Positions 26,456 through 35,410 of a stretch of 58,264 nt of DNA are shown here, in pieces; the first letter of the stretch is position 1, and every line of letters begins with the position of its first letter. The stretch is taken from positions 34,172 to 92,435 of the forward strand of contig JABAZI010000062.1 in assembly GCA_018608545.1 (NCBI GenBank). Reading direction: 5' to 3'. Origin of the DNA: Polaribacter sp. (GTDB lineage Bacteria > Bacteroidota > Bacteroidia > Flavobacteriales > Flavobacteriaceae). The notes under the pieces are model-generated. The model searched no databases. It had not been told where the DNA came from and was given only the letters and a program-made list of their open reading frames with translations. Both the position numbers and the translations under genes were made by a program.

Positions 26456-26473
26456 GGCAATTTACCAATTTTA

Positions 26474-26481
26474 TACCTTTG
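26474..26481 (+). promoter_or_regulatory. Putative -7 element of the S4-domain gene
   Basis: TACCTTTG matches TAnnTTTG, 34 nt before the ATG at 26516. Confidence 0.5.
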
Positions 26482-26515
26482 TAAAAAGACAAACGTTATA
26501 TTTTAATAATTATTT

Positions 26516-26893
26516 ATGAGAATTGATAAATATCTGTGGTGTATTAGAATTTTTAAAACAAGAAGTATCGCAACTTTGGCTTGTAAGAAAGGTCAAGTTA
26601 AAATAGATGCTAAAAATATAAAACCTTCAAAAGAGTTATATGGTGATGAATTAATTTTAGTCCGTAAAAATCAAATCAATTATCAAATAAAAGTTTTAGA
26701 TTTACCAACAAGTAGAATTGGAGCAAAACTAGTAGATATTTATAGAAAAGATGTAACCCCTTTAGAAGAAATAGAAAAAACAGCCCTTTTAAAATTTTCC
26801 AAAGATCATTACAGGAAAAGAGGAACAGGAAGACCTACAAAAAAAGAGCGAAGAGATATCGATAATTATCAAGATGATACTATAAATGAATAA
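26516..26893 (+). CDS. S4-domain RNA-binding protein, Hsp15-like
   Basis: This 125-residue protein begins with an S4 RNA-binding domain (MRIDKYLWCIRIFKTRSIATLACKKGQVKIDAKNIKPSKEL), the classic Hsp15/YlmH-like pattern. A basic C-terminal tail (FSKDHYRKRGTGRPTKKERRDIDNY) follows. Hsp15 binds 50S subunits carrying stalled nascent peptide-tRNA in E. coli. A ribosome-related role is likely but not proven for this family branch. It overlaps the phosphoribosyltransferase gene by 8 nt if that gene's first ATG is used. Confidence 0.9.
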   Translation: MRIDKYLWCIRIFKTRSIATLACKKGQVKIDAKNIKPSKELYGDELILVRKNQINYQIKVLDLPTSRIGAKLVDIYRKDVTPLEEIEKTALLKFSKDHYRKRGTGRPTKKERRDIDNYQDDTINE

Positions 26894-27401
26894 ATTTATG
26901 ACAACACCCAATAACATCATATTAAATCAATTACAAATTTCTCAAAAAATTAGAAGAATTGCGTATCAGATCTATGAAACAAATAGTTCAGAAAAAGAGG
27001 TAATACTGGCTGGTATTATGGGCAATGGATTTGTTTTTGCGAAAAAATTAGAGGAAGTATTACTAGAAATTTCCCCTTTAAAAATTATCGTTTGCAAAGT
27101 AATAATGGACAAAAAAAAACCATTAAAACCGATAACTACTTCGATAGATGTTGGGGATTATAAAAATAAGTCTTTGATTTTAGTAGATGATGTTTTGAGT
27201 TCTGGAACAACTCTTATTTATGGAATAAAACACTTTTTAAATGTTCCACTAAAGAAGTTTAAAACAGCAGTATTAGTTAATAGAAATCATAAAAAATACC
27301 CTGTAAAAGCAGATTTTAAAGGGATTTCCTTATCAACGTCTGTAAAAGAACATATTCAAGTAGAATTTTCTAAGAATAATTCTATTGCGTATTTAGCTTA
27401 A
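26886..27401 (+). CDS. Phosphoribosyltransferase-family protein (type I, PyrR-like)
   Basis: This 171-residue type I phosphoribosyltransferase has the PRPP-binding loop LILVDDVLSSGTTLIYGI (around residues 95-112). A preceding region (VILAGIMGNGFVFAKKL) fits the hood and PPi loop. PyrR or hypoxanthine PRT-like activity is possible; the base cannot be read. Start choice: the ATG at 26886 overlaps the S4 gene by 8 nt, and a second ATG at 26898 would not. Its 3' end overlaps the convergent aroK by 9 nt. Confidence 0.85.
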   Translation: MNKFMTTPNNIILNQLQISQKIRRIAYQIYETNSSEKEVILAGIMGNGFVFAKKLEEVLLEISPLKIIVCKVIMDKKKPLKPITTSIDVGDYKNKSLILVDDVLSSGTTLIYGIKHFLNVPLKKFKTAVLVNRNHKKYPVKADFKGISLSTSVKEHIQVEFSKNNSIAYLA

Positions 27402-27908
27402 TAAAATTTGTAATTCATCAGTAACTTCTTTTTTTGTTTTGTCATCAATCTTAATTGTTATTTTTGCTTGCTCATAATAAGGACGCCTCTCGAAAAGGTG
27501 TTTGGCTACAAATTCACCTATTTTATCATCACTTAAAGAAGCTATTAAAGGGCGTTTACTTTTCTTGTTTATCAATCTGTTTATCATTGTTTGTGTGCTT
27601 CCTTGTAAATAAATAGATACAGTATTCCCTTTGTTTATTTCTTCTAAATTATTAGCATAACAAGGGGTTCCTCCTCCAAGAGAAAGAATAAAATCTTCCT
27701 CTTTTTCAAGTACCGCTTTTAAATATTTATTTTCAATCAATCTAAAATAAACCTCACCTTTCTTGTCAAATATTTCTGTTATTGACATTTGTTCTTTTTC
27801 AGATATGTAGTCGTCTAGATCTAAAAACTGAACTGATAATTTTTTAGAAAGTTGTTTTCCTACAGTCGATTTTCCAGAAGCCATGTAACCTAATAACACT
27901 ATTTTCAT
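27393..27908 (-). CDS. aroK: Shikimate kinase
   Basis: This 171-residue kinase phosphorylates shikimate at O3 in aromatic amino acid synthesis. Walker A is GYMASGKSTVGKQL (residues 7-20), with the DLDDYIS Asp for Mg, the shikimate-binding Arg in YFRLIENKY, and LSLGGGTPCY. The lid region has KSKRPLIA and the adenine-site RRPYYEQA. Full length. Its stop end overlaps the convergent phosphoribosyltransferase gene by 9 nt. Confidence 0.96.
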   Translation of the reverse strand: MKIVLLGYMASGKSTVGKQLSKKLSVQFLDLDDYISEKEQMSITEIFDKKGEVYFRLIENKYLKAVLEKEEDFILSLGGGTPCYANNLEEINKGNTVSIYLQGSTQTMINRLINKKSKRPLIASLSDDKIGEFVAKHLFERRPYYEQAKITIKIDDKTKKEVTDELQILLS

Positions 27909-27979
27909 TGATTTGTATTTTTATGCAAATATCTATAAAAAATCTCCAATTTAATACCAATAATTCCAATGATTGATAG

Positions 27980-27987
27980 TATATTTG
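27980..27987 (+). promoter_or_regulatory. Putative -7 element of tRNA-Lys
   Basis: TATATTTG is a perfect TAnnTTTG ending 19 nt before the mature tRNA 5' end. Confidence 0.6.
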
Positions 27988-28006
27988 CACTCGGTTTACA
28001 AAAATA

Positions 28007-28079
28007 GACCTGGTAGCTCAGTTGGTAGAGCATCTCCCTTTTAAGGAGAGGGTCCTGGGTTCGAGCCCCAGCCCGGTCA
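28007..28079 (+). tRNA. tRNA-Lys (anticodon TTT)
   Basis: This 73-nt cloverleaf was read by eye. The D arm is GCTC-AGTTGGTA-GAGC, the anticodon stem is TCTCC/GGAGA with loop CTTTTAA (anticodon at 28040-28042), and the T arm is CTGGG-TTCGAGC-CCCAG. The discriminator is A and CCA is not encoded. The acceptor stem GACCTGG / CCCGGTC has one mismatch, T5 against C68, where GACCCGG/CCGGGTC would be expected. Confidence 0.96.
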
Positions 28080-28082
28080 CAA

Positions 28083-28112
28083 AAAAATGTTAAGCAGTCG
28101 CTTAACATTTTT
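28083..28112 (+). terminator. Strong hairpin between tRNA-Lys and tRNA-Leu, terminator-like
   Basis: A 13-bp perfect stem AAAAATGTTAAGC / GCTTAACATTTTT with loop AGTC and a following T-rich stretch lies 4 nt after the tRNA-Lys. It may end that transcript or act as a processing site for a dicistronic tRNA precursor. Confidence 0.7.
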
Positions 28113-28124
28113 ATTTTATTAAAA

Positions 28125-28208
28125 GCGCACGTGGCGAAACTGGTAGACGCGCAGCCTTGAGGGGGCTGTAAACGCAAGTTTGTGGAAGTTCGAATCTTCT
28201 CGTGCGCA
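28125..28208 (+). tRNA. tRNA-Leu (anticodon GAG)
   Basis: This 84-nt class II cloverleaf has acceptor GCGCACG/CGTGCGC, perfectly paired. The anticodon stem is CAGCC/GGCTG with loop TTGAGGG (anticodon at 28159-28161), followed by a long variable arm and a T arm with TTCGAAT. The discriminator is A and no CCA is encoded. Confidence 0.96.
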
Positions 28209-28289
28209 CTTTTTCTTTTATAATCAACCATTTGTTAACATCACAAAGGGTTTTATCGAAAATTTAACTTCATTAAAAGCTTTTATCAC

Positions 28290-28297
28290 TAGTTTTG
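28290..28297 (+). promoter_or_regulatory. Putative -7 element of the gene at 28302, placed for a leaderless mRNA
   Basis: TAGTTTTG matches TAnnTTTG and ends 4 nt before the ATG at 28302. Confidence 0.5.
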
Positions 28298-28301
28298 CAG
28301 T

Positions 28302-29102
28302 ATGAAAAAACTATTATTATTAATCATATTTGTTTCTTTTAATATCTTTTCTCAAAGTGATTCTCTAACTGTAAAAAACTTAAAAGGACAGATTATTCAT
28401 GCAGAGACAAAAAAATATTTAAGTGCAGCTCACATATTAAATTTAAATACGGTTCAAGGAACCATAACCAATGATAATGGTTTTTTTGAAATCCCTACAA
28501 AAGCAAATGATACTATTTTAGTTTCCTATTTAGGGTATGCATCCATAAAATTAAAAATAACTAACGACTTATTAAAAGGCAACGAATTGTTAATCGCTTT
28601 GTATGAAAAACCTGAAGAAATTAGAGAAGTTGTTATTAAATCTACAAAATTAATAGGGGTTTTAGAAATTGATTTGAAACAAGTTCCTAAAGATCGATTT
28701 ACCAGAATAAAAATTAATGGATTGCCCCAAACCTATGAGGTTGGAAAACCCAAAGTAAGAGATTTTTCATCGCCTCTGGCTGCATTATTTCAACCCGTTG
28801 ACTTCTTATATAATCTCTTCGGAAAAAAGCCTAAACAATTAAGAAAATTAAAGAAGCTTAAAAAAGAGGATGACCTTCGCAAAATGCTAGCAGGTAAATT
28901 TGACAGAGAAGTAATGATGGAGTACTTGCAAATGGATAGACAAGAACTTATTGAATTATTGATGAATTGTAATTACTCGGAGTATTTTATCAAAAAAGCG
29001 TCAGATTTACAAGTCATTGAAGCTATTTTAGATTGTTATGAAAATTACAAAGCGCTAAAAAAAGGGAAAATTAATCGAAATAAAATTCCAGTAAATGATT
29101 AA
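28302..29102 (+). CDS. Secreted carboxypeptidase-regulatory-like domain protein
   Basis: This 266-residue protein has a signal peptide (MKKLLLLIIFVSFNIFS) and a CarboxypepD_reg-like beta-sandwich (about 25-110: LKGQIIHAETKKYLSAAHILNLNTVQGTITNDNGFFEIPT). The C-terminal part is charged and helical (KKPKQLRKLKKLKKEDDLRKML, then YLQMDRQELIELLMNCNYSEYF). The first domain matches the N-terminal plug-like extension of TonB receptors, but no barrel follows. This architecture is common in Bacteroidota with unknown role. The start is fixed by the signal peptide, and a -7 element lies 4 nt upstream. Confidence 0.86.
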   Translation: MKKLLLLIIFVSFNIFSQSDSLTVKNLKGQIIHAETKKYLSAAHILNLNTVQGTITNDNGFFEIPTKANDTILVSYLGYASIKLKITNDLLKGNELLIALYEKPEEIREVVIKSTKLIGVLEIDLKQVPKDRFTRIKINGLPQTYEVGKPKVRDFSSPLAALFQPVDFLYNLFGKKPKQLRKLKKLKKEDDLRKMLAGKFDREVMMEYLQMDRQELIELLMNCNYSEYFIKKASDLQVIEAILDCYENYKALKKGKINRNKIPVND

Positions 29103-29142
29103 TCAAGCGAATCTATTGTATCAATGTTCACTTCGAATGATT

Positions 29143-29174
29143 AAAAAAAAATCCAGCCTTAGCTGGATTTTTTT
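29143..29174. terminator. Bidirectional rho-independent terminator
   Basis: The stem ATCCAGC / GCTGGAT with loop CTTA, A run upstream and T run downstream, lies between convergent genes ending at 29102 (+) and 29198 (-). Confidence 0.9.
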
Positions 29175-29197
29175 ATGATATTGTATGTATTAAGTAA

Positions 29198-30031
29198 TTA
29201 CTGATTTCCTAAAATAATTGGCATTCCGGTTTTACCAGAACCAATTACAATCACCTTACTATTTGGTGACTCAGACAACTTAATTGTAGCTTCAATACCT
29301 TTATCTTGTAATATTTTTTCATTTAGTGAAGCACTCAGAATTCGGTTTGCATCTGCCTTTCCCTGTGCTTCAATAATTTGTTTCTCAGCCTCTTTTTTTG
29401 CAGTAACTAGTCTAAACTCATATTCTAAAGATTCTTGCTCTTGTTTTAGCTTACGCTCAATTGCTTCCTTAATTGTTGGTGGTAAGGTTACATCTCTAAC
29501 TAAGATTTCGTTTAATTGAATGAATTGTTTGTCTAAAATCTTTTTAGTTTCAACAAAAATTTCGGTTTGAATTACATCTCTTTTACTTGAATATAACTGT
29601 TCTGGAGTATAGCGTCCAACTACACTTCTTGCTGCAGATCTTATTGCAGGTTGTATAACTCTCGATATGTAATTTTCACCTTTCTCTTGATGTAATGCTC
29701 CTATCTTATCGGTTTGTGGTTGAAACCATGCTGAAGCTTCTAGTTGAATTTCTAATCCATTAGAGGATAGTACTTGCATTTTTTCAAAAAGCTCTTGTTG
29801 TCTTACTTCATAAATAAAAACTTTATTCCATGGCGCAACAATTTGAAATCCTTCTCCTAAAGAAGGTTCATCTGTTACTACACCACCTCCAAAAGTTTTG
29901 TACAGGACCCCTGCCTGACCAGATCTAATCGTTACTGTAGATTTTGAAAATAATATTATTCCTGCTACTGCAATGATAATTAAAAATAAACCTCCTTTAG
30001 GAAGCTTTAAATCAACTTGATTACTTGCCAT
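29198..30031 (-). CDS. SPFH / prohibitin-family membrane protein
   Basis: This 277-residue prohibitin-like protein has an N-terminal membrane segment (GGLFLIIIAVAGIILFS), an SPFH/band 7 domain (VTIRSGQAGVLYKTFGGGVV through QPAIRSAARSVVGRYTPEQLYS), and a helical coiled-coil tail rich in Glu, Ala and Lys (EQESLEYEFRLVTAKKEAEKQ). Members form large membrane scaffolds that control proteases or membrane domains. The start is set at the ATG at 30029-30031: an upstream in-frame TTG at 30055 lies within about 2 nt of the -7 element at 30057-30064 and would be at or before the transcript start. Confidence 0.92.
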   Translation of the reverse strand: MASNQVDLKLPKGGLFLIIIAVAGIILFSKSTVTIRSGQAGVLYKTFGGGVVTDEPSLGEGFQIVAPWNKVFIYEVRQQELFEKMQVLSSNGLEIQLEASAWFQPQTDKIGALHQEKGENYISRVIQPAIRSAARSVVGRYTPEQLYSSKRDVIQTEIFVETKKILDKQFIQLNEILVRDVTLPPTIKEAIERKLKQEQESLEYEFRLVTAKKEAEKQIIEAQGKADANRILSASLNEKILQDKGIEATIKLSESPNSKVIVIGSGKTGMPIILGNQ

Positions 30032-30056
30032 TTTTTTATTTTTTTTAAAATTCAAT

Positions 30057-30064
30057 CAAATTTA
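30057..30064 (-). promoter_or_regulatory. Putative -7 element of the prohibitin-family gene
   Basis: The minus strand reads TAAATTTG (TAnnTTTG), 25 nt before the ATG at 30031. It argues against the longer TTG-initiated reading frame. Confidence 0.55.
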
Positions 30065-30161
30065 CAATATAACTTTGTCAAACACAATGTATCTGTCTAT
30101 AATTTTCTTTAGATTTGAAGATCTACTAGTTCTTTTTCTGAAGGATATGTGAGTACAATTA

Positions 30162-32189
30162 TTAAATCTTTCCTAAATATTTTCTCAAAAACCACTCCAA
30201 TGTAAAAGAAGAAATGATAAGGGCTAAAATCCATTTCCAATCAATTAATTGTTTCGCTACAATCTTTTTTTCTTGAGTGGTGTAAAATGATTTATCATTT
30301 AACAACGCTTTCTTTAATTTGGTTACTTCATTTTTAAAATATAGCTCACCTCCTGTTCTGTCTGCTATTTTTAAAAGTTTATTAAAATTTGCATTTGTAA
30401 ATTGTTGTTCTATTTGTTCTTTTTTTATTGTGAACTTACCGTTGATATTTAATGGTTGGTCAAGAACAGCGATTTTGTAATTATACACTCCTGAATTTAG
30501 GTTTTCAATTTTTGTTTGATACGAATCATTGATCAATTTAAAAGGAGAGGTCAATGTCTTTTTAGTATCAGTATTTGTAACAGTAATTTCTAAAGATGCT
30601 CTTGTATCAAATCTGTAATTTTTATCTCTGTAAAAAGCGGATATATTGATATTAGTATTTGTTGAATACAGTGATTCTATGTTTGAATCTAAGCGATTTC
30701 TTTTTTTATTGGATGCTAAATATTGAACTAAATCACCTATAAATTGATCAAAATTGTAAAAGGAATTTTCACTTAAAAAACTAGTAGATCTCCATTTCCA
30801 TATTCCTTCCCCAAATAAAATACCTGATTTGTGAGAGTTCTCGTCAAAAGTTACTAACAGAGGTTGATTCCTTTTTATCCCATTAATTTGTTGGTACAAC
30901 AATGTTTGATGTTCTTTAGAAATTGTAATCTCACCAAATTTATCTTTAAGTGGTGGGAATTGATTAAAACCGATGTCTTTTTGAGCAAAAGTTAAATATG
31001 AATTATTAAAGATCGCTCCATAATTCTCAATCGAATTGAGGTGGTTTTTAGTAATGTTAAATTGTTGATTATTGATGAAATTCCAGTTAGTATTTGTACC
31101 TGAAATTAAAAGATAATTTTTGTTTTTCAACTTTACCTCTTCAATTATTTTATTGAATTTTTTATTTAATTGATACAGTATAACTAATTGATAATCATCA
31201 ATTTCTTTTTTAAATTGATCTATTAGAAAGATATCAACAGAACGTTGTTGGTTACTTTCTATTGACTTTTTTAAGGAACCTAAATCTGGATGTAATACAG
31301 AAGTTAAAATTAATACTTTTGTTTGCTCATCGATAACTTCTACAGAGAATTTTTTAGTATTATTTTTAATATTTTTTTCACCTTTAATTTCTTTTATTGA
31401 CGCAGTGTAATATTGTAAGCCTTTTTTATTAGAGGTGAGATTTGTTAGGATTGTTTTAGAATTATTCGTTGGTGAAAATTGTATTTTTTTGGAAAACAGA
31501 CTAGTCCCATTATTATAAATAGAAAATTGGGAGCTAATCCTTTTTTTACCCTGATAATTCAAAAAAACTTCAACGGGAAATTTATTTTTTAAATAACTAA
31601 ACTTATTTACATTTAATTGCTCAATTTTCAAATCTGTGAACTGAATAGTATCCCCAAAAACAACAGGAAATATTTTTTGATTACTATCTGTAAATTCCAA
31701 CGCATTTCCAATAGTTTGGTTTCCATCTGATAATAGAATTATCGGTGCAATTCTATTCGAATACAATTGATTTTGAGAAGAAATAGCTTCTGAAATATTT
31801 GTTTGTGTATCCGTAAATGAAAGAGAATCTATCTTATTTAATTTATTTCCGAAGGAAAATTCAATCATATCAAATCTCTTTTCGATCTCTGGATCATTTT
31901 TAATACTCTGAATACAAGAAACTATATTTTTATCTTCATTTAAAAATGAAATTGATTGAGAATTATCAACTAAAACTGATAATACAGGTTTTATTGTTTG
32001 TAATTCAACTTTATTAATGGTGGGATTAAATAATAATAGTAGTAATAAAAAAATACTAAAAGACCTTAAGCAAAATAATAGGACAGTATTTTTTACAGAA
32101 TACTTTTCTTTATAAAAATACTGTAAAAAGGATATTGATAGACTCAATATCAAGGCAATTATTATAGCTATGTAGTTAGGTATTTGCAC
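30162..32189 (-). CDS. Large membrane-anchored protein with VWA-like region
   Basis: This 675-residue protein has two N-terminal TM helices (IAIIIALILSLSISFLQYFY and LLFCLRSFSIFLLLLLLFNP) and one C-terminal TM (WILALIISSFTLEWFL). A von Willebrand A / type A2-like region follows the second TM (VLSVLVDNSQSI with a DxS metal-site start, then PIILLSDGNQTIGNAL). The large middle region is Ig-like and extracytoplasmic. The layout matches Bacteroidota vWA membrane proteins near Bat/aerotolerance-type families; no function is known to me. The start is GTG at 32187-32189, with an in-frame stop three codons upstream. Confidence 0.82.
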   Translation of the reverse strand: MQIPNYIAIIIALILSLSISFLQYFYKEKYSVKNTVLLFCLRSFSIFLLLLLLFNPTINKVELQTIKPVLSVLVDNSQSISFLNEDKNIVSCIQSIKNDPEIEKRFDMIEFSFGNKLNKIDSLSFTDTQTNISEAISSQNQLYSNRIAPIILLSDGNQTIGNALEFTDSNQKIFPVVFGDTIQFTDLKIEQLNVNKFSYLKNKFPVEVFLNYQGKKRISSQFSIYNNGTSLFSKKIQFSPTNNSKTILTNLTSNKKGLQYYTASIKEIKGEKNIKNNTKKFSVEVIDEQTKVLILTSVLHPDLGSLKKSIESNQQRSVDIFLIDQFKKEIDDYQLVILYQLNKKFNKIIEEVKLKNKNYLLISGTNTNWNFINNQQFNITKNHLNSIENYGAIFNNSYLTFAQKDIGFNQFPPLKDKFGEITISKEHQTLLYQQINGIKRNQPLLVTFDENSHKSGILFGEGIWKWRSTSFLSENSFYNFDQFIGDLVQYLASNKKRNRLDSNIESLYSTNTNINISAFYRDKNYRFDTRASLEITVTNTDTKKTLTSPFKLINDSYQTKIENLNSGVYNYKIAVLDQPLNINGKFTIKKEQIEQQFTNANFNKLLKIADRTGGELYFKNEVTKLKKALLNDKSFYTTQEKKIVAKQLIDWKWILALIISSFTLEWFLRKYLGKI

Positions 32190-32276
32190 AACTTTCTATT
32201 TAATGTGTAAGATATAAAATAACTATTTAAAAAATGAATTTGACAATTGCATTTGATAGCTTTTAAAGCAGGTTTG

Positions 32277-33170
32277 TTAAGTTCTTTTACGAGAAGCTAT
32301 AAAATACACTCCTGTTAATAATACTATTGAAGCCACAATAGACTGAGTTGTTAATTTTTCATCTAAAAAATACCATCCCATAAATAGCGCAATTATTGGA
32401 TTTACATAAGCTGAGGTAGCTACCTTCTCAGTAGCTACTTTTTTAAGTAAATAATTGAACGCTGTAAAGGCTATAATTCCTCCAAAAATAACTAATAGAA
32501 GCATCGAAAGTTGTACGTTACTACTCCAATCTGATGGAGAAGACCAAGTTTCTTGTAAAGAAATACTAATCACCATTTGAATCAGCCCTCCAATAATCAT
32601 TTGATATCCCGCACTAACTAAATAATTTTTAGGTAATGATGCTTTTGAAACAAAGACACTTCCATAACTCCAACTTAAGACACATGTTAACATCACTGCA
32701 ATTCCTAAAAAACTATTTTCTGTTGCAGTAATTTCTCGCTGACTTATTAATAAACACATCCCTACAACACCAAGAAACACACCAATTAATGATCTTAATT
32801 TCAGTGGTTTACGATCGATTATTTTCATTATAATTAATACAAATAATGGTTGTGTAGAAGCTATTAATGAACTAAAACCACTACTCAAATATTGTAAAGC
32901 CCAAACAAAAACACTATTTCCATAGACTAAGAATAAAAACGAGATGATAACCGTATTTAAAAGTTGTTTTTTTGATATTGATAAATCTACCTTTAAAATA
33001 GCAGCTATAGTAATCATGCTAATACCAGCCGTTAGAAAACGAATAGAAGCTAGGAAAAACGGTGGCAATTCAGAAACAACTACTTTATTCAAGAGATAGG
33101 TAGAACCCCAAATAATATAAATAGCAAAAAAAGCAATAACAATTAATATTCTGGAAGTTTTAAAAAACAT
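32277..33170 (-). CDS. EamA/DMT-superfamily permease
   Basis: This 297-residue drug/metabolite transporter has ten predicted TM helices in two EamA repeats. The first begins IVIAFFAIYIIWGSTYLLNKVVVSELPPFFLASIRFLTAG and the second begins FLGIAVMLTCVLSWSYGSVFVSKA. The last helices read VNPIIALFMGWYFLDEKLTTQSIVASIVLLTGVYFI. Members export amino acids or metabolites; the substrate is not predictable. It looks monocistronic, between the vWA protein and hisIE. Confidence 0.92.
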   Translation of the reverse strand: MFFKTSRILIVIAFFAIYIIWGSTYLLNKVVVSELPPFFLASIRFLTAGISMITIAAILKVDLSISKKQLLNTVIISFLFLVYGNSVFVWALQYLSSGFSSLIASTQPLFVLIIMKIIDRKPLKLRSLIGVFLGVVGMCLLISQREITATENSFLGIAVMLTCVLSWSYGSVFVSKASLPKNYLVSAGYQMIIGGLIQMVISISLQETWSSPSDWSSNVQLSMLLLVIFGGIIAFTAFNYLLKKVATEKVATSAYVNPIIALFMGWYFLDEKLTTQSIVASIVLLTGVYFIASRKRT

Positions 33171-33273
33171 TCATTTATTTTAGAAAGTAAATGTACTATT
33201 AAAAAGGTGCAATTTATTTCTTAAACATTAAATATGAACATGATATTCTAATAGTTAAGAAGTAGGTACAATT

Positions 33274-33891
33274 TTATTTATTTCTATTTTTTAATTGCCT
33301 CTCAATGTCTTTTAAGGTAAATCCTTTTGCTTGTAGCAACATCAAATAATGAAATAATAAATCAGCAGATTCATATAAGAATAATTCATCATTATCGTCC
33401 ATGGCTTCAATAACAGTCTCTACTGCTTCCTCTCCTACTTTCTGTGCAATTTTATTTATTCCTTTGTCAAACAAACTTGCTACATATGATTTATGAGTAT
33501 CTTTATTCGCGATCCTTTCTTTAATGATTGTTTCTAAAGTTGAAAAGAAACCATAGTTAGCATTGTTTATTTCATTCCAACATGTATCTGAGCCCTTGTG
33601 ACAGGTTGGACCTTTGGGATCTACCTGTAAAAGCAATGTATCATTGTCACAGTCTAATTTAACGTTAACTAAATGTAGTATATTTCCACTTTCTTCCCCT
33701 TTGGTCCAAAGCCTATTTTTAGATCTACTAAAAAAGGTAACGACCTTCTCCTCTAGTGTCTTATCGAACGCCTCTTGGTTCATATAACCTAACATCAATA
33801 CATTTTTTGTTGTTGAATCTTGAATGATTACGGGTACTAAACCGTCTTTATTTTTACTGAAATCTATCTTCATATGTTGTAATGTATTCAT
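33274..33891 (-). CDS. hisIE: Bifunctional phosphoribosyl-AMP cyclohydrolase / phosphoribosyl-ATP pyrophosphatase
   Basis: This 205-residue HisI-HisE fusion catalyses steps 2 and 3 of histidine synthesis. HisI (about 5-110) has WTKGEESGNILHL and the zinc/magnesium site DCDNDTLLLQVDPKGPTCHKGSDTCW. HisE (about 115-205) has DKGINKIAQKVGEEAVETVIEA and ELLYESADLLFHYLMLL-type helices. It is the last gene of the his operon. A second Met at codon 7 (MKIDFSK) is an equally possible start. Confidence 0.96.
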   Translation of the reverse strand: MNTLQHMKIDFSKNKDGLVPVIIQDSTTKNVLMLGYMNQEAFDKTLEEKVVTFFSRSKNRLWTKGEESGNILHLVNVKLDCDNDTLLLQVDPKGPTCHKGSDTCWNEINNANYGFFSTLETIIKERIANKDTHKSYVASLFDKGINKIAQKVGEEAVETVIEAMDDNDELFLYESADLLFHYLMLLQAKGFTLKDIERQLKNRNK

Positions 33892-33915
33892 CTTTTACCT
33901 TGTATTTAAGAACCC

Positions 33916-34671
33916 TTAAATTCGAATAGGAATTTTATTGTTTTTTAGTTCTTGTTTTAATTTTAAAATTGGTATTTCTCCAAAGTGAAAAACACTTGCA
34001 GCAAGAGCTGCATCGGCCTTTCCTTTTTGAAAAGCATCCACAAAATGTTGAATATTTCCAGCTCCACCAGAGGCAATAATTGGAATATTTAATAGAGCAG
34101 ATAATTTTGCCAAAGCCTCTGTAGCAAAACCTGACTTTGTACCGTCATTATTCATGGAAGTAAATAAAATTTCTCCCGCTCCACGTTTTTCAACTTCTTT
34201 TGCCCAATCAAATAAATTTAATGCTGTGGCAATAGTTCCTCCTGCCAAATGCACAATCCATTCTCCATTAATTTTTTTTGCATCTATGGCAACGACCACA
34301 CACTGACTTCCAAACTTTTCTGCTAGTTCATTAACTAACCCAGGGTTTTTAATGGCAGAAGAATTAATAGAAACTTTGTCTGCTCCAGACTTTAATAACA
34401 AATCTACATCAGAAATAGAAGAAATACCACCACCAACAGTGAAAGGGATATTTACCTGTTCTGCTACTTTTAAAACCATTTCCAGCATGGTTTTTCTTCC
34501 ATCTAAAGTGGCAGAAATATCTAAAAAAACCAATTCATCAGCTCCCAATTCAGCATATTGTTTTGCCAATACAACTGGATCTCCAGCATCTATCAAATTT
34601 ACAAAATTAACACCTTTTACAGTACGTCCATTTTTAATATCTAAACAAGGAATAATTCTTTTTGTTAACAT
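33916..34671 (-). CDS. hisF: Imidazole glycerol phosphate synthase, cyclase subunit
   Basis: This 251-residue (beta/alpha)8 barrel closes the imidazole ring using ammonia from HisH. The catalytic Asp pair is in [19 protein letters not shown] (D11) and in the later [13 protein letters not shown]; phosphate-binding GGGISS and SGGAGN are present. It follows hisA directly and forms the synthase with HisH two genes upstream. Confidence 0.98.
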   Translation of the reverse strand: MLTKRIIPCLDIKNGRTVKGVNFVNLIDAGDPVVLAKQYAELGADELVFLDISATLDGRKTMLEMVLKVAEQVNIPFTVGGGISSISDVDLLLKSGADKVSINSSAIKNPGLVNELAEKFGSQCVVVAIDAKKINGEWIVHLAGGTIATALNLFDWAKEVEKRGAGEILFTSMNNDGTKSGFATEALAKLSALLNIPIIASGGAGNIQHFVDAFQKGKADAALAASVFHFGEIPILKLKQELKNNKIPIRI

Positions 34672-35409
34672 TTATTGATGTATTATAAAATTCTCTAATT
34701 GTTTTAAGCTAATCTTATTTTCATAAATCGCTTTTCCTATAATAACTCCTTCACAACCATTTTCGGCTAATTTAGGTAATTCACTAAATGTTGATATTCC
34801 TCCTGAAGCAATTAATTTTAATGGGTTTACATTCTTCAATATTTGATTGTAAATAGTAAAACTTGGTCCTTGTAACATTCCATCCTTGGAAATATCAGTG
34901 CAAATTACATAACCAATTCCTTTTTGCTGATACCCCTTAATAAACGGAAGTAATTGCAAAGAACTTTCTTCTTGCCATCCATTTGTTGCAATTTTCCCTC
35001 CAGAGGTATCTGGATAAAAATCGGCTCCTAAAATAATTTTATCATTTCCATATTTTTCAATCCAACTTTCAAAAACAGAACTGTTTTTTACAGCAATACT
35101 ACCTCCTGTAATTTGATTTGCACCAGAATTAAAAGCTATTTCCAAATCTTTGTCTGATTTTAACCCTCCTCCAAAATCAATCTTTAAATTAGTTTTAGAA
35201 GCAATTTCCTCTAATATTTTATAATTGATAATCTTACTAGCTTTTGCACCATCTAAATCTACAACATGTAAATATTCAATACCCGACGCTTCAAACTCTT
35301 TTGCAACTTCTAACGGACTTTCATTATAAATTTTCTTTGTACTATAATCGCCCTTTGTTAAACGTACACATTTTCCGTCAATAATATCTATGGCTGGAAT
35401 AATTCTCAT
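34672..35409 (-). CDS. hisA: ProFAR isomerase
   Basis: This 245-residue barrel isomerises N'-5'-phosphoribosyl-formimino-AICAR ribonucleotide. [21 protein letters not shown] carries the first catalytic Asp (D8), and [15 protein letters not shown] the second. Phosphate sites are FGGGLK and ASGGIST. It is related in fold to the adjacent hisF. Its 3' end abuts hisF with no gap, and it starts 1 nt after the hisH stop. Confidence 0.98.
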   Translation of the reverse strand: MRIIPAIDIIDGKCVRLTKGDYSTKKIYNESPLEVAKEFEASGIEYLHVVDLDGAKASKIINYKILEEIASKTNLKIDFGGGLKSDKDLEIAFNSGANQITGGSIAVKNSSVFESWIEKYGNDKIILGADFYPDTSGGKIATNGWQEESSLQLLPFIKGYQQKGIGYVICTDISKDGMLQGPSFTIYNQILKNVNPLKLIASGGISTFSELPKLAENGCEGVIIGKAIYENKISLKQLENFIIHQ

Positions 35410-35410
35410 T

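Noticed and set aside
27905..28231. 108-codon minus-strand frame across the two tRNA genes
   Set aside because: It is the antisense of tRNA-Lys and tRNA-Leu (the translation contains the familiar spurious GARTQDPLLKREMLYQLSYQ pattern) and has no coding support.
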